A DNA stretch of 30,468 nucleotides from JAGPUQ01 sp036677085 (lineage in GTDB: Bacteria; Pseudomonadota; Gammaproteobacteria; Pseudomonadales; Porticoccaceae). The translations under genes were made by a program, and so were the position numbers. The stretch's first letter is position 1. The number at the start of each line of letters is the position of its first letter. The stretch spans positions 1 through 30,468 of the forward strand of contig JAKFFI010000003.1 of the NCBI GenBank assembly GCA_036677085.1. The letters run 5' to 3'. The notes below the pieces were generated by a model. That model did no database searches. It had not been told where the DNA came from and was given only the letters and a program-made list of their open reading frames with translations. This document shows, piece by piece, positions 1 to 8,102 of the stretch.

Positions 1-6
1 CTGGGC

Positions 7-12
7 TAGAAT
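7..12 (+). promoter_or_regulatory. -10 box of the rnpB promoter
   Basis: TAGAAT lies six bases ahead of the predicted 5' end of the RNase P RNA at 19, the right distance for a sigma-70 -10 element. The -35 element would lie outside the window, so only half of the promoter can be seen. Confidence 0.55.
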
Positions 13-18
13 GGGCGT

Positions 19-377
19 GAAGTCGGCTGGACAGTCGCTGTCTCGCGCGAGCGGGATGGAGGAAAGTCCGGGCTCCATAGGGCAGAGTGCCAGGTAACGC
101 CTGGGGGGCGTGAGTCCACGGAAAGTGCCACAGAAAATATACCGCCAAGCCACCGGGATCCTTCCGGCGGACGGTAAGGGTGAAATGGTGCGGTAAGAGC
201 GCACCGCGCGCCTGGCAACAGGCGTGGCAGGGTAAACCCCACTCGGAGCAAGGCCAAATAGGAACCCCATGACGCGGCCCGTGTCGGGTTCGGGTAGGCC
301 GCTTGAGGCGCGCGGCGACGTGCGTCCCAGATGAATGATTGTCCACGACAGAACCCGGCTTACAGGCCGACTTCACC
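19..377 (+). ncRNA. rnpB: RNase P RNA, bacterial class A
   Basis: This is the catalytic RNA of RNase P, which removes the 5' leader from tRNA precursors together with the RnpA protein. The conserved blocks appear in the expected order: GAGGAAAGTCCGGGCTCCA near 60-78, the GCCAGGTAACGCC block near 89-101, GGTAAGGGTGAAA near 174-186, GTGCGGTAAGAGCGCACC near 188-205, GGTAAACCCC (the GGU that pairs with tRNA CCA) near 232-241, GGAGCAAGGCCAAATAGG near 245-262, and GACAGAACCCGGCTTA near 347-362. The ends, GAAGTCGGCTGG at 19-30 and GGCCGACTTC at 365-374, pair to form helix P1, which fixes both boundaries. The length of about 359 nt is normal for class A. Boundaries are accurate to a few bases. Confidence 0.96.
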
Positions 378-389
378 ACTTCAGTCGCC

Positions 390-417
390 GCACCGCCCGG
401 GTCGTTCCGGGCGGTGC
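390..417 (+). terminator. GC-rich hairpin after rnpB
   Basis: A perfect 11-bp stem (GCACCGCCCGG, positions 390-400, with 407-417) encloses a six-base loop. It starts 13 bases after the RNase P RNA. No T tract follows, so it may be a terminator without a clear U run or a processing and stability hairpin at the RNA's 3' end. Confidence 0.5.
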
Positions 418-599
418 GTGGGGCCGTCGCCACGCGCGGTGACTCCCGTCATGGCACACTTCACTAATCGCTTTAAGTTTCTACCCCACCATTCTGATAT
501 ATATCGAATGATTTCCTTGATCGTTTCCGCTCGGCGGGCTTCGACACCAGATCGTCGCTTTTCCCCGCATTTTTAAGGTGTTTTGTGGTGATCGCCTGC

Positions 600-627
600 T
601 TGACTTTGGGTTAGGCGGGCATATAGT
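600..627 (+). promoter_or_regulatory. sigma-70 promoter of the dcw cluster (Pmra)
   Basis: TTGACT at 600-605 and TATAGT at 622-627 are separated by 16 bp, each one mismatch from its consensus. Transcription would start near 634, about 57 bases ahead of mraZ. It is the only strong promoter I see ahead of the run mraZ to ftsQ. It is interleaved with the TGGG repeats bound by MraZ, as in the E. coli mra promoter region. Confidence 0.75.
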
Positions 628-660
628 GGCTCGAATTGGGAGATTGTGGGAAATAGTGGG
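606..660 (+). promoter_or_regulatory. MraZ box array
   Basis: TTGGG (636-640), GTGGG (646-650) and GTGGG (656-660) repeat every 10 bp with 5-bp spacers, the known MraZ operator pattern of TGGGN repeats. Upstream in the same phase lie a weaker GTGGC (626-630), CGGGC (616-620, GGG shifted by one base) and TTGGG (606-610). The array therefore extends through the -10 box into the promoter spacer. This predicts autoregulation of mraZ and the downstream cluster. Confidence 0.85.
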
Positions 661-690
661 TTTCCCGGAGAATAGCCCGGCGGAGGCACC

Positions 691-1146
691 GTGTTTCGCG
701 GCAATAACGAAATCAATATGGACGCGAAAGGACGCATGGCGATCCCTGCCCGTTACCGCGACGCGCTCACGGCCGGCTGTGACGGCCAGCTCGTGGCCAC
801 CATCGATATTGAAGACCGCTGCCTGTTTCTGTATCCGCTGCCGGCCTGGCAGGAAATAGAAGCCCAGATCGCCAAGCTTCCGACGTTCAATCCCGACACC
901 CGTCGCTTGCAGCGGTTGTTGATCGGCCATGCGCGTGAACTGGAGATGGACAGCAGTGGTCGGGTGTTGATTCCCCCGGAGCTGCGCACCTATGCAGGGC
1001 TGGATAAAGAGGTTGTGTTGGTGGGCCAGGGTCATCGCTTTGAATTGTGGAGTACCGACAGCTGGGCGGCGGGGCGCGAGCAGTGGCTGGTCGAGGCCGC
1101 CGGTGGACGGGCGATCCCGGCGGAAATGCAAAGCCTGTCGCTGTAG
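691..1146 (+). CDS. mraZ: MraZ transcriptional regulator of the dcw cluster
   Basis: This is a DNA-binding regulator of 151 residues, the usual length. It carries two SpoVT/AbrB-type swapped-hairpin domains, each with the family signature: DAKGRMAIPARYR near residues 11-23 and DSSGRVLIPPELR near 88-100. The family forms ring oligomers that bind TGGG repeats ahead of mraZ and represses the cluster in E. coli. The matching boxes are at 606-660. The start is GTG at 691, chosen because the protein begins MFRG as in relatives and CGGAGG at 681-686 makes a good ribosome site. It is the first gene of the division cluster, and the next gene's ribosome site overlaps its stop codon. Confidence 0.95.
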   Translation: MFRGNNEINMDAKGRMAIPARYRDALTAGCDGQLVATIDIEDRCLFLYPLPAWQEIEAQIAKLPTFNPDTRRLQRLLIGHARELEMDSSGRVLIPPELRTYAGLDKEVVLVGQGHRFELWSTDSWAAGREQWLVEAAGGRAIPAEMQSLSL

Positions 1147-1156
1147 GAGCGGGCAC

Positions 1157-2095
1157 TTGGACGAGGGCCCCGCGGGCGATCACCAAACAGTATTGCTGGA
1201 AGAGGCGGTGACGGCCTTGGTCACGGATTCGAATGGTTTTTACGTCGACGGCACCTTCGGGCGCGGCGGCCACACACGCGCGCTCCTCGAACGCCTCGGG
1301 CCCGAGGGTCGGGTGCTGGCGCTGGACCTCGATCCCCAAGCCTGTCGCGTGGGCACGGCACTGGCCGCACGGGACAGTCGCTTGGAGATGGTGCAAATGT
1401 CGTTTTGCGACCTGTTGCCGTACCTCGCCACGCGTCCGGTTCCGGTGTCGGTTGCGGGCCTGCTCCTCGATCTCGGCGTGTCGTCACCGCAGCTGGACGA
1501 CCCGGCGCGCGGCTTCAGTTTTCTCCGCGACGGCGATCTCGACATGCGCATGAATCCCGACCAGGGACAGAGCGCGGCCGCCTGGCTGGCGGCGGCGAGC
1601 GAGACCGAAATCACCCGCGTGCTGCAGGAATACGGAGAGGAGCGTTACGCGCGCCGCATAGCCCGCGCCATCGTTCAGGCGCGCGCGCAGAAGCCGCTGT
1701 TGCGCACCGTCCAGCTCGCAAAGGTCATCGCGGAGGCGCATCCCGCGTGGCAGCCCGGTCGCCATCCGGCAACTCAGTCGTTTCAGGCGATCCGGATTCA
1801 CATCAACGGCGAGCTCACCGCATTGCGGGCGGTGCTCGACCAAGTGCTTGAGATTATGGCGATTGGCGGGCGTTTGGTGGTGATCAGTTTTCATTCCCTT
1901 GAAGACCGCATGGTGAAACGCTTTATCCGCGATGCGGAGCACCCGCGCGTGCCCCGTGGACTGCCGATCGAGGAGGCGCGTCTGCCGCGCCGCCTGCGCG
2001 CGCTGGGGCGCGCGATCAGCCCTTCGGCCGCCGAGGTCGCGGCCAATCCGCGCGCGCGCAGTGCCGTGATGCGGGTAGCGGAGAAGCTGGCGTGA
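1157..2095 (+). CDS. rsmH: 16S rRNA (cytosine-1402-N4)-methyltransferase RsmH (MraW)
   Basis: This cytoplasmic enzyme transfers a methyl group from S-adenosylmethionine to N4 of C1402 in 16S rRNA. Visible signatures are HQTVLLEEAVTAL near residues 9-21, the SAM loop GTFGRGGHT at 32-40, the FSFLRDGDLDMRM block, and RHPATQSFQAIRIHINGEL. An open frame continues far upstream inside mraZ, but the family begins just before the VLLEE block. The TTG at 1157 fits: AGGAG at 1145-1149, sharing bases with the mraZ stop, sits seven bases upstream. This gives 312 residues, normal for the family. The stop overlaps the ftsL start by four bases. Confidence 0.93.
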   Translation: MDEGPAGDHQTVLLEEAVTALVTDSNGFYVDGTFGRGGHTRALLERLGPEGRVLALDLDPQACRVGTALAARDSRLEMVQMSFCDLLPYLATRPVPVSVAGLLLDLGVSSPQLDDPARGFSFLRDGDLDMRMNPDQGQSAAAWLAAASETEITRVLQEYGEERYARRIARAIVQARAQKPLLRTVQLAKVIAEAHPAWQPGRHPATQSFQAIRIHINGELTALRAVLDQVLEIMAIGGRLVVISFHSLEDRMVKRFIRDAEHPRVPRGLPIEEARLPRRLRALGRAISPSAAEVAANPRARSAVMRVAEKLA

Positions 2096-2352
2096 CGCGC
2101 GTGGTGATCGCGCTGTGGTTGCTGGTCATGGTCACCGCGCTGGCGGCGGTGTCGGTGAGCCAGGATTGTCGGCGGATCTATATGCAATTGGCCCAGCATC
2201 AGCGCACCGAGCACCAGTTGCAGGTGGATTGGGGGCGCTATCTTCTGGAGCGCGGGACGCTGGCGTCGCCGGGCCGGATCGAAAAGCTGGGGATCGAGAA
2301 GTATCGCCTGCATGCGCCTGCCGTGCAGGACATCGTCATGGTGCCGCCATGA
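2092..2352 (+). CDS. ftsL: cell division protein FtsL
   Basis: A small bitopic membrane protein of 86 residues. A short N-terminus is followed by one membrane segment near residues 4-24 (VVIALWLLVMVTALAAVS) and a periplasmic stretch with heptad-like spacing (YMQLAQHQRTEHQLQ) expected to form a coiled coil. In the family it forms the FtsQ-FtsL-FtsB complex that links early divisome proteins to FtsW/FtsI. The sequence is poorly conserved, so the call rests on size, topology and position between rsmH and ftsI. The GTG start at 2092 overlaps the rsmH stop (GTGA), and the ftsI ATG overlaps its own stop, which implies translational coupling on both sides. ftsB is not in the window. Confidence 0.88.
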   Translation: MTRVVIALWLLVMVTALAAVSVSQDCRRIYMQLAQHQRTEHQLQVDWGRYLLERGTLASPGRIEKLGIEKYRLHAPAVQDIVMVPP

Positions 2353-4118
2353 CGCGCCGGGCGCCGCAGCAGCGCAAAATCGAATACTGGCGTTACCTCA
2401 GCCTGATGGTAGCCCTGGGCTCGTTGCCGATAGCGGTGTTGTGGCACACCGCCGGTCTGCAAGTATTCGAGCACAGCGACAAGGGCGCCCGCTTTCTGCA
2501 GATCCAGGGCGATGCCCGCACGCTGCGGGTCCGGCCGGTTCCCGCTTATCGGGGCCTGATTACCGATCGCCATGGCGAGCCGTTGGCGGTGAGCACTGCC
2601 GTGGTGACGCTGTGGGCGAATCCGAAGGAGCTCCTGGAGAGCGGCAAGAGCCTTGAGCCCCTGGCGCGGCGGCTCGGCGTACCCCTGGCGAAATTGCGGG
2701 AGAGCCTGGAGCGCAATGCCAAACGCGAATTCATGTTCCTGGCGCGGCGGCTGACGCCCGCCGAAGCGAATCCGGTGCTCGATCTGAAACTCAAGGGCGT
2801 CTACGGACGCGACGAGTACAAGCGCTACTACCCCGCGGGCGAGGTCGCCGCGCAACTCGTCGGAATCACCAATGTCGACGACAGGGGGCAAGAGGGGCTC
2901 GAACTGGCCTATGACCAATGGCTTGCCGGAGTGCCGGGCGAACGCCGCGTCCTCCAGGACCGCAATACACGGGTTATCAAGGATCTGGAACTCATCCGCA
3001 GCGAAAAACCGGGCAACGACCTCGCGCTCTCCATAGACCTTCGCCTCCAGTACCTGGCTTATCGTGAGTTGCGCGTCGCGCTGGAGGAACATCGTGCCGC
3101 GAGCGGATCTGTGGTGATGCTGAATGCCCGCACCGGTGAAGTGCTGGCGATGGTGAGCCAGCCCTCCTTCAATCCCAATGCGCGCGGCGCGGGCGAGGTC
3201 AGTGCGCAGCGCAATCGGCCGGTCACCGACCTGATCGAGCCGGGTTCGGTGATGAAGCCGTTCACTTTGGTGGCGGCGTTGGAAAGTGGACGGTTCCGGC
3301 CGGACACCCCGGTGGACACCGCGCCGGGCTACATCCGCTTCGGCCGCAAGACCTACAGGGATCCCCACAGCTACGGGCTGCTCGATCTTACGGGTGTGCT
3401 CGCCAAATCGAGTCAGGTGGGTACTACCAAAGTCGCCATGACTCTGGACCCCGAAACGATCCGCAACGTGTTCGATCGAGTGGGCATTGGCCAGAGTCCC
3501 GGCACCGGATTTCCGGGCGAAGGTCCCGGCGACCTGCCCAGCCGGCGCAAATGGGCGTCGGTGGAGCATGCGTCCCTGGCGTTTGGCTACGGCCTGACGG
3601 TGACCCCGTTGCAGTTGGCGGGCGCCTATCTCGTGCTCGCAAACGGGGGTGTACGCCGGCCCGTGACCTTGCTGCGCCAGGAGCCGGGTGCGCCCCTGCC
3701 GGCGGGCAAGCGCGTCATCGACGCGAAGATCGCTCACGAAATCAGCCTCATGCTGAGGGCCGTGGTCGAGCGTGGCACAGGTACGCGCGCGGGGATTCCC
3801 GTTTACGCCTCGGCGGGCAAGACCGGGACCTCCCACAAAGTCGGAGTCGGCGGCTATCAGGCGCGTCGTTATGTATCGCTGTTTGCCGGCATGGCCCCGG
3901 CGGACAATCCCGAACTGGTGACCGTGGTGGTGGTCGACGATCCTCAGACCGGAGGTTACTTCGGCGGCGTGGTGGCCGCGCCGGTGTTCGCCCGGGTTAC
4001 CTCGGCGGCGCTGCGCCTGTTGGCCGTACAGCCCCCGCTTCCCCCGGCGCCGGAGTCGGATGTGGCTGCCGATCTGACCGCCAGGGCCGCGCAGCGGACC
4101 CGGGCAGGTGCAGGGTGA
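2349..4118 (+). CDS. ftsI: septal peptidoglycan transpeptidase FtsI (PBP3)
   Basis: A class B penicillin-binding protein that cross-links septal peptidoglycan with FtsW. It has 589 residues, a membrane anchor near 16-37 (YLSLMVALGSLPIAVLW), a pedestal domain with YRGLITDRHGEPLA near 67-80, and a transpeptidase domain from about 240. The active-site serine box is SVMK at 300-303 and KTGTSHKV is at 491-498. The middle box reads SSQ at 354-356 (CAG at 3414-3416) where the family normally has SxN, which is unusual. ATG at 2349 overlaps the ftsL stop. A longer upstream frame is not real because it runs through ftsL in another frame. The stop shares one base with the murE start. Confidence 0.96.
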   Translation: MTRRAPQQRKIEYWRYLSLMVALGSLPIAVLWHTAGLQVFEHSDKGARFLQIQGDARTLRVRPVPAYRGLITDRHGEPLAVSTAVVTLWANPKELLESGKSLEPLARRLGVPLAKLRESLERNAKREFMFLARRLTPAEANPVLDLKLKGVYGRDEYKRYYPAGEVAAQLVGITNVDDRGQEGLELAYDQWLAGVPGERRVLQDRNTRVIKDLELIRSEKPGNDLALSIDLRLQYLAYRELRVALEEHRAASGSVVMLNARTGEVLAMVSQPSFNPNARGAGEVSAQRNRPVTDLIEPGSVMKPFTLVAALESGRFRPDTPVDTAPGYIRFGRKTYRDPHSYGLLDLTGVLAKSSQVGTTKVAMTLDPETIRNVFDRVGIGQSPGTGFPGEGPGDLPSRRKWASVEHASLAFGYGLTVTPLQLAGAYLVLANGGVRRPVTLLRQEPGAPLPAGKRVIDAKIAHEISLMLRAVVERGTGTRAGIPVYASAGKTGTSHKVGVGGYQARRYVSLFAGMAPADNPELVTVVVVDDPQTGGYFGGVVAAPVFARVTSAALRLLAVQPPLPPAPESDVAADLTARAAQRTRAGAG

Positions 4119-5647
4119 TGGCCGCACCGCGCCACGACGGCGATATGCGGCTGGCCGACCTGCTGGCGGATCCCGCGCTGCCCGGCGCCTTGGCGGGGCT
4201 CCGGGTTCGGGGGCTCACGCTCGACAGCCGCAATGTCGTGCCCGGCGATATCTTTCTTGCCCTGCCCGGGACTCGTCGGGATGGCCGCGATTTCATCGCC
4301 GCGGCAGCGGCGGCCGGCGCGGTTGCCGTGCTGGCAGAGGAGCAGGGCCTGGCCGCGTACACCGACCTGCTGTCCGCACTCCGGATTCCGGTGGTCCCGG
4401 TGTCCGGGCTGGCGGCGCGGATCAGCGCCATTGCCGGGCGCTTTTACGGCGAGCCCGGCACGGCACTGACCATCACGGGGGTCACCGGCACCAATGGCAA
4501 GACCACCTGCACCCACTTGCTGGCGCAGCTGTTTGCATTGCTGGAAGCGCCGGCCGGCGTCATCGGAACCCTGGGCGCGGGGGTGCTGGGTGGTCCCGTT
4601 GCGCTGGCCGACACCGGCGTGACGACGCCGGATGCCATCGTCACGCAGCGGCTGTTGGCGGAATTCCGGGACCAGGGTGTACACCGAGTGGCCATGGAAG
4701 TCTCGTCCCACAGCCTGGATCAGCAGCGGGTGGCAGGGGTGCCCATGCACACCGCGGTGTTCACCAATCTGAGCCGGGATCATCTCGACTACCACGGCGA
4801 CATGACGGCCTATCGCGCGGCCAAGGCGCGCCTGTTCCAGCAGCCCGGGTTGGCAAACGCCGTCATCAACCTGGATGACCCGGCTGGCGCCGAACTGCTT
4901 GGCGCATTGCCGGCCGGGGTTGTCGGCTACGGCTATTCCGCACAGGGCGGCGGCGCCGCGCTGCGGGCGCTCGACGCGCGGTTCAGCGCCGCGGGCGTGC
5001 GGGCCCGGGTGGTTGCGCCCTGGGGCGAGGGTACGCTGGTCAGTGCGCTGTCGGGCGGCTTCAACCTTGCCAACCTGCTGGCAGTGATCGGCGCGGCCTG
5101 TGTTCAGGGTTTCGAGCTGGCCGCCGTACTGGCTGCCGTTTCGCAACTGCGCGCCGCTCCCGGGCGCATGCAGTCGGTCGGCGGTGCCGCGGGTCCGCAG
5201 GTGGTGGTCGATTATGCGCACACACCCGATGCGCTCGAACAGGTGCTGGCGGCGCTGCGCGAAAGCGTCGCGGGCGGGCGACTGTGGTGTGTGTTCGGCT
5301 GCGGCGGCGAGCGCGATCGCGGCAAGCGTCCCGACATGGGTGCGATCGCGGTGGCGGGCGCGGACCGGGTGGTGGTGACCAGCGACAATCCGCGTGGCGA
5401 AGATCCCGACGCCATCATTGCCGAGATCCTGAGCGGTGTGGCCGCCAATCAGCGCGACCGCCTTTGGGTGATTCCCGAGCGCAGGGCGGCCATCGCGCGG
5501 GCCATCGCCGACGCCAGCCCCGCCGATATCGTCCTGATTGCCGGCAAGGGCCACGAAACCTGGCAGGAAATTGCCGGCGTGCGCTGGCCCTGCGACGACG
5601 CCGCCGAAGCGCGTCGCGCACTCGCCGCGCGGGTGGGCCGGTCATGA
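4118..5647 (+). CDS. murE: UDP-MurNAc-L-Ala-D-Glu:meso-diaminopimelate ligase MurE
   Basis: This cytoplasmic Mur ligase adds the third amino acid of the stem peptide using ATP. It has 509 residues. The N-terminal UDP-binding part has LTLDSRNVVPGDIFLALPG near 33-51, the ATP loop GVTGTNGKTT is at 121-130, and the C-terminal domain has the DNPR motif at 423-426, which selects meso-diaminopimelate over lysine. The wall is therefore predicted to be the Gram-negative A1gamma type. ATG at 4118 shares one base with the ftsI stop; a GTG one codon earlier is also possible. The stop overlaps the murF start by four bases (ATGA). No odd features. Confidence 0.96.
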   Translation: MAAPRHDGDMRLADLLADPALPGALAGLRVRGLTLDSRNVVPGDIFLALPGTRRDGRDFIAAAAAAGAVAVLAEEQGLAAYTDLLSALRIPVVPVSGLAARISAIAGRFYGEPGTALTITGVTGTNGKTTCTHLLAQLFALLEAPAGVIGTLGAGVLGGPVALADTGVTTPDAIVTQRLLAEFRDQGVHRVAMEVSSHSLDQQRVAGVPMHTAVFTNLSRDHLDYHGDMTAYRAAKARLFQQPGLANAVINLDDPAGAELLGALPAGVVGYGYSAQGGGAALRALDARFSAAGVRARVVAPWGEGTLVSALSGGFNLANLLAVIGAACVQGFELAAVLAAVSQLRAAPGRMQSVGGAAGPQVVVDYAHTPDALEQVLAALRESVAGGRLWCVFGCGGERDRGKRPDMGAIAVAGADRVVVTSDNPRGEDPDAIIAEILSGVAANQRDRLWVIPERRAAIARAIADASPADIVLIAGKGHETWQEIAGVRWPCDDAAEARRALAARVGRS

Positions 5648-7032
5648 CGGTGCGTCCCCTGACCCTGTCGGAAGCCGCCGCCGCGTTCGGCGGCACGCTC
5701 ATGTATCCCGATTGTCACTTCCAGCGCGTCGCGACCGACACCCGCCAGTTGCGCGGGGGCGAGTTGTTCGTGGCACTGCGGGGCGAGCGCTTCGACGCCC
5801 ATCAATTCCTTGCCGAAGCCGCCGCGCAGGCCTGCGGACTGGTGGTCACCCGGGCCGACAAGCACCTGAAGCTCCCGCAATGGATCGTGCCGGATACCGA
5901 AGAGGCCCTGGGGCAACTCGCGTCGCTCGCGCGCGATCAGTTCGACGGCCCGGTGATCGCCATCACCGGCAGCAGCGGCAAGACCACCGTAAAAGAGATG
6001 ACGGCAGCCATCCTGCGCGGTCTGGGACCGGTGCTGGCGACGCGCGGCAACCTCAACAACCATATCGGGTTGCCGCTCACCCTGCTCGGCAGCGAGCCCG
6101 AGCATCGCTTCGCGGTGCTCGAAATGGGCGCCAGTGCCGCCGGCGAAATTGCCTGGCTGGGCAGCATCGCGCGCCCGACGGTGGCGTTGATCACCAATGT
6201 GCTGCCCGCCCATGTCGCCGGCTTTGGTTCCCTGGCCGGGGTGGCCGCAGCCAAGGGCGAGATCTACGCCGCGCTAGGGGCCAAGGGCACCGCAGTGCTC
6301 AACCTGGATATCGATTCCCGCTGGCTGAGCGAGTGGCGCGCCAACTTGCCCTGCCTCGAAGTGCTGACATTCAGTCTCACGCGGCCGGACGCCGATGTCG
6401 GTGCAAAAGCCATCGCGATCGACACCGAAGGCTGCGCCAGCTTCAGGCTGCGTACTCCGCTGGGCGAGACCGCCATCCGCTTGCAGGTGGCCGGTCGCCA
6501 CAATGTTGCCAATGCGCTTGCCGCCGCGACCTGTGCGCTCGCGGCCGGCGCCGGCCTGGATGCCATGGCAGCCGGGCTGCGGGCCGTGCTGCCGGCACCC
6601 GGGCGCATGCAGACCCGCCGTGGGCGCAACGGCAGCCGGGTGATCGATGACAGCTACAACGCCAACCCCGGTTCGGTGAAAGCCGCTCTGGATGCGCTCG
6701 CGAACTTTCCCGGGCGGCGCTTGCTGGTGCTGGGCGATATGGCGGAGCTGGGCAAGGACGCCCAGGCGCTGCACCGCGAAGTGGGCGCTTACGCCGCGGC
6801 ACGGGGTATCGATGCGCTCTACGCCTGCGGACCCCTGAGCGCGCTGGCGGCTGCGACCTTTGGCGCCGGCGGCCGCGCCTTTGCGGACAAAACCACGCTG
6901 ACGCAGGCACTGATCGACCTCCTTGCCCCCGACACCACGGTGCTCGTCAAGGGCTCGCGTGCGGCCGGGATGGAAGACGTTGCGCGTCAACTCGATGCTG
7001 GGGAGGAAGCCGGTGCTGCTCTGGTTAAGTGA
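5644..7032 (+). CDS. murF: UDP-MurNAc-tripeptide:D-Ala-D-Ala ligase MurF
   Basis: The last cytoplasmic Mur ligase, which joins the D-alanyl-D-alanine made by Ddl to the tripeptide from MurE. It has 462 residues, a normal length. The N-terminal domain has the VATDTRQLRGGELFVALRG block near 29-47, the ATP loop is ITGSSGKTTVKEM near 107-119, and the C-terminal domain carries VIDDSYNANPGSVKAALDAL, which is characteristic of MurF. The ATG at 5644 overlaps the murE stop. The end overlaps the mraY coding region by 20 bases, so mraY's ribosome site lies within murF. An open frame extends upstream but only inside murE. Confidence 0.96.
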   Translation: MTVRPLTLSEAAAAFGGTLMYPDCHFQRVATDTRQLRGGELFVALRGERFDAHQFLAEAAAQACGLVVTRADKHLKLPQWIVPDTEEALGQLASLARDQFDGPVIAITGSSGKTTVKEMTAAILRGLGPVLATRGNLNNHIGLPLTLLGSEPEHRFAVLEMGASAAGEIAWLGSIARPTVALITNVLPAHVAGFGSLAGVAAAKGEIYAALGAKGTAVLNLDIDSRWLSEWRANLPCLEVLTFSLTRPDADVGAKAIAIDTEGCASFRLRTPLGETAIRLQVAGRHNVANALAAATCALAAGAGLDAMAAGLRAVLPAPGRMQTRRGRNGSRVIDDSYNANPGSVKAALDALANFPGRRLLVLGDMAELGKDAQALHREVGAYAAARGIDALYACGPLSALAAATFGAGGRAFADKTTLTQALIDLLAPDTTVLVKGSRAAGMEDVARQLDAGEEAGAALVK

Positions 7033-8095
7033 TTATCTGGCCCAGTATTACCGCGGTTTTGGCGTGTTTCACTACCTCACGCTGCGGGCCATCATGGGCG
7101 CGCTGACGGCGCTGGGCATTTCTCTGCTGCTGGGCCCGGGCGTAATCCGTCGCCTCAACGCATTGCAGATCGGGCAGGCGGTACGCAGCGACGGGCCGCA
7201 GTCGCACCTGAGCAAATCCGGCACGCCCACGATGGGGGGTGCGCTGATCCTGCTGGCGATTTTCGCCAGTGCCCTGCTCTGGTCCGATCTCGGCAATCGC
7301 TATGTCTGGACGGTGCTGCTGGTGACCTTCGCCTTTGGCGCCATCGGCTGGGTGGACGACTACCGCAAGGTGGTGGCGCGCAACTCGCGCGGACTGCCGG
7401 CACGCTGGAAATACCTCTGGCAGTCGCTGGCGGGTTTGGCGGCGGCGCTGTTTCTGTATTACAGCGCGCAGTCCCCGGCGGCGACGCAACTGATCGTGCC
7501 CTTCTTCAAGCAGGTGAGCTGGGATATGGGCTGGGGCTACCTCCTGCTCACCTACTTCGTGATTGTGGGTGCCAGCAACGCGGTCAATCTGACCGATGGC
7601 CTCGATGGCCTGGCGATCATGCCCACGGTGCTGGTCGGCGGCGCGCTGGGGCTGTTTGCCTATCTGGTCGGGCACGCGGAGTTTGCCCAGTATCTGCATG
7701 TCCCTTTCATTCTCGGTGCCGGCGAGCTGGTGGTGTTTTGCGCCGCGCTGGTGGGCGCCGGACTCGGCTTCCTGTGGTTCAACACCTACCCGGCGCAGAT
7801 CTTCATGGGCGACGTCGGCGCGCTGGCGCTGGGCGCCGCGCTCGGCGTGATCGCGGTGATCGTGCGCCACGAAATCGTGCTGTTCATCATGGGCGGCATC
7901 TTTGTGCTGGAGACGGTGTCGGTCATCCTCCAGGTGGCGTCCTACAAGCTCACCGGCAAGCGCATCTTCCGCATGGCACCGATTCACCACCATTTCGAAC
8001 TCAAGGGCTGGCCCGAGCCGCGGGTGATCGTCCGCTTCTGGATCATCACCCTGATTCTGGTGCTGGTCGGTCTTGCCACGTTGAAGCTGCGCTGA
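7013..8095 (+). CDS. mraY: phospho-MurNAc-pentapeptide transferase MraY
   Basis: This integral membrane enzyme moves phospho-MurNAc-pentapeptide onto undecaprenyl phosphate, forming lipid I. It has 360 residues, identical in length to E. coli MraY. Hallmarks are SKSGTPTMGG in the N-terminal third, the VDDYRKV aspartate pair, NAVNLTDGLDGLA, the FMGDVGALALG loop, and the histidine motif PIHHHFELKGW near the end. About ten hydrophobic segments are evident. GTG at 7013 was chosen because it gives the family N-terminus MLLWLSDYL, and GGAGG at 7002-7006 lies six bases upstream. The start lies inside murF, a 20-base overlap that suggests coupling. Confidence 0.96.
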   Translation: MLLWLSDYLAQYYRGFGVFHYLTLRAIMGALTALGISLLLGPGVIRRLNALQIGQAVRSDGPQSHLSKSGTPTMGGALILLAIFASALLWSDLGNRYVWTVLLVTFAFGAIGWVDDYRKVVARNSRGLPARWKYLWQSLAGLAAALFLYYSAQSPAATQLIVPFFKQVSWDMGWGYLLLTYFVIVGASNAVNLTDGLDGLAIMPTVLVGGALGLFAYLVGHAEFAQYLHVPFILGAGELVVFCAALVGAGLGFLWFNTYPAQIFMGDVGALALGAALGVIAVIVRHEIVLFIMGGIFVLETVSVILQVASYKLTGKRIFRMAPIHHHFELKGWPEPRVIVRFWIITLILVLVGLATLKLR

Positions 8096-8102
8096 TACCG
8101 AT

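Noticed and set aside
6..257. Minus-strand open frame over the 5' part of the RNase P RNA
   Set aside because: The region is fully explained by conserved RNase P RNA blocks.
2238..4127. Long antisense open frames opposite the division genes (also 13827-16184 and 16142-18469)
   Set aside because: Long antisense frames are expected in GC-rich coding DNA. The plus-strand proteins are recognisable over their whole length and the antisense products show no family features.
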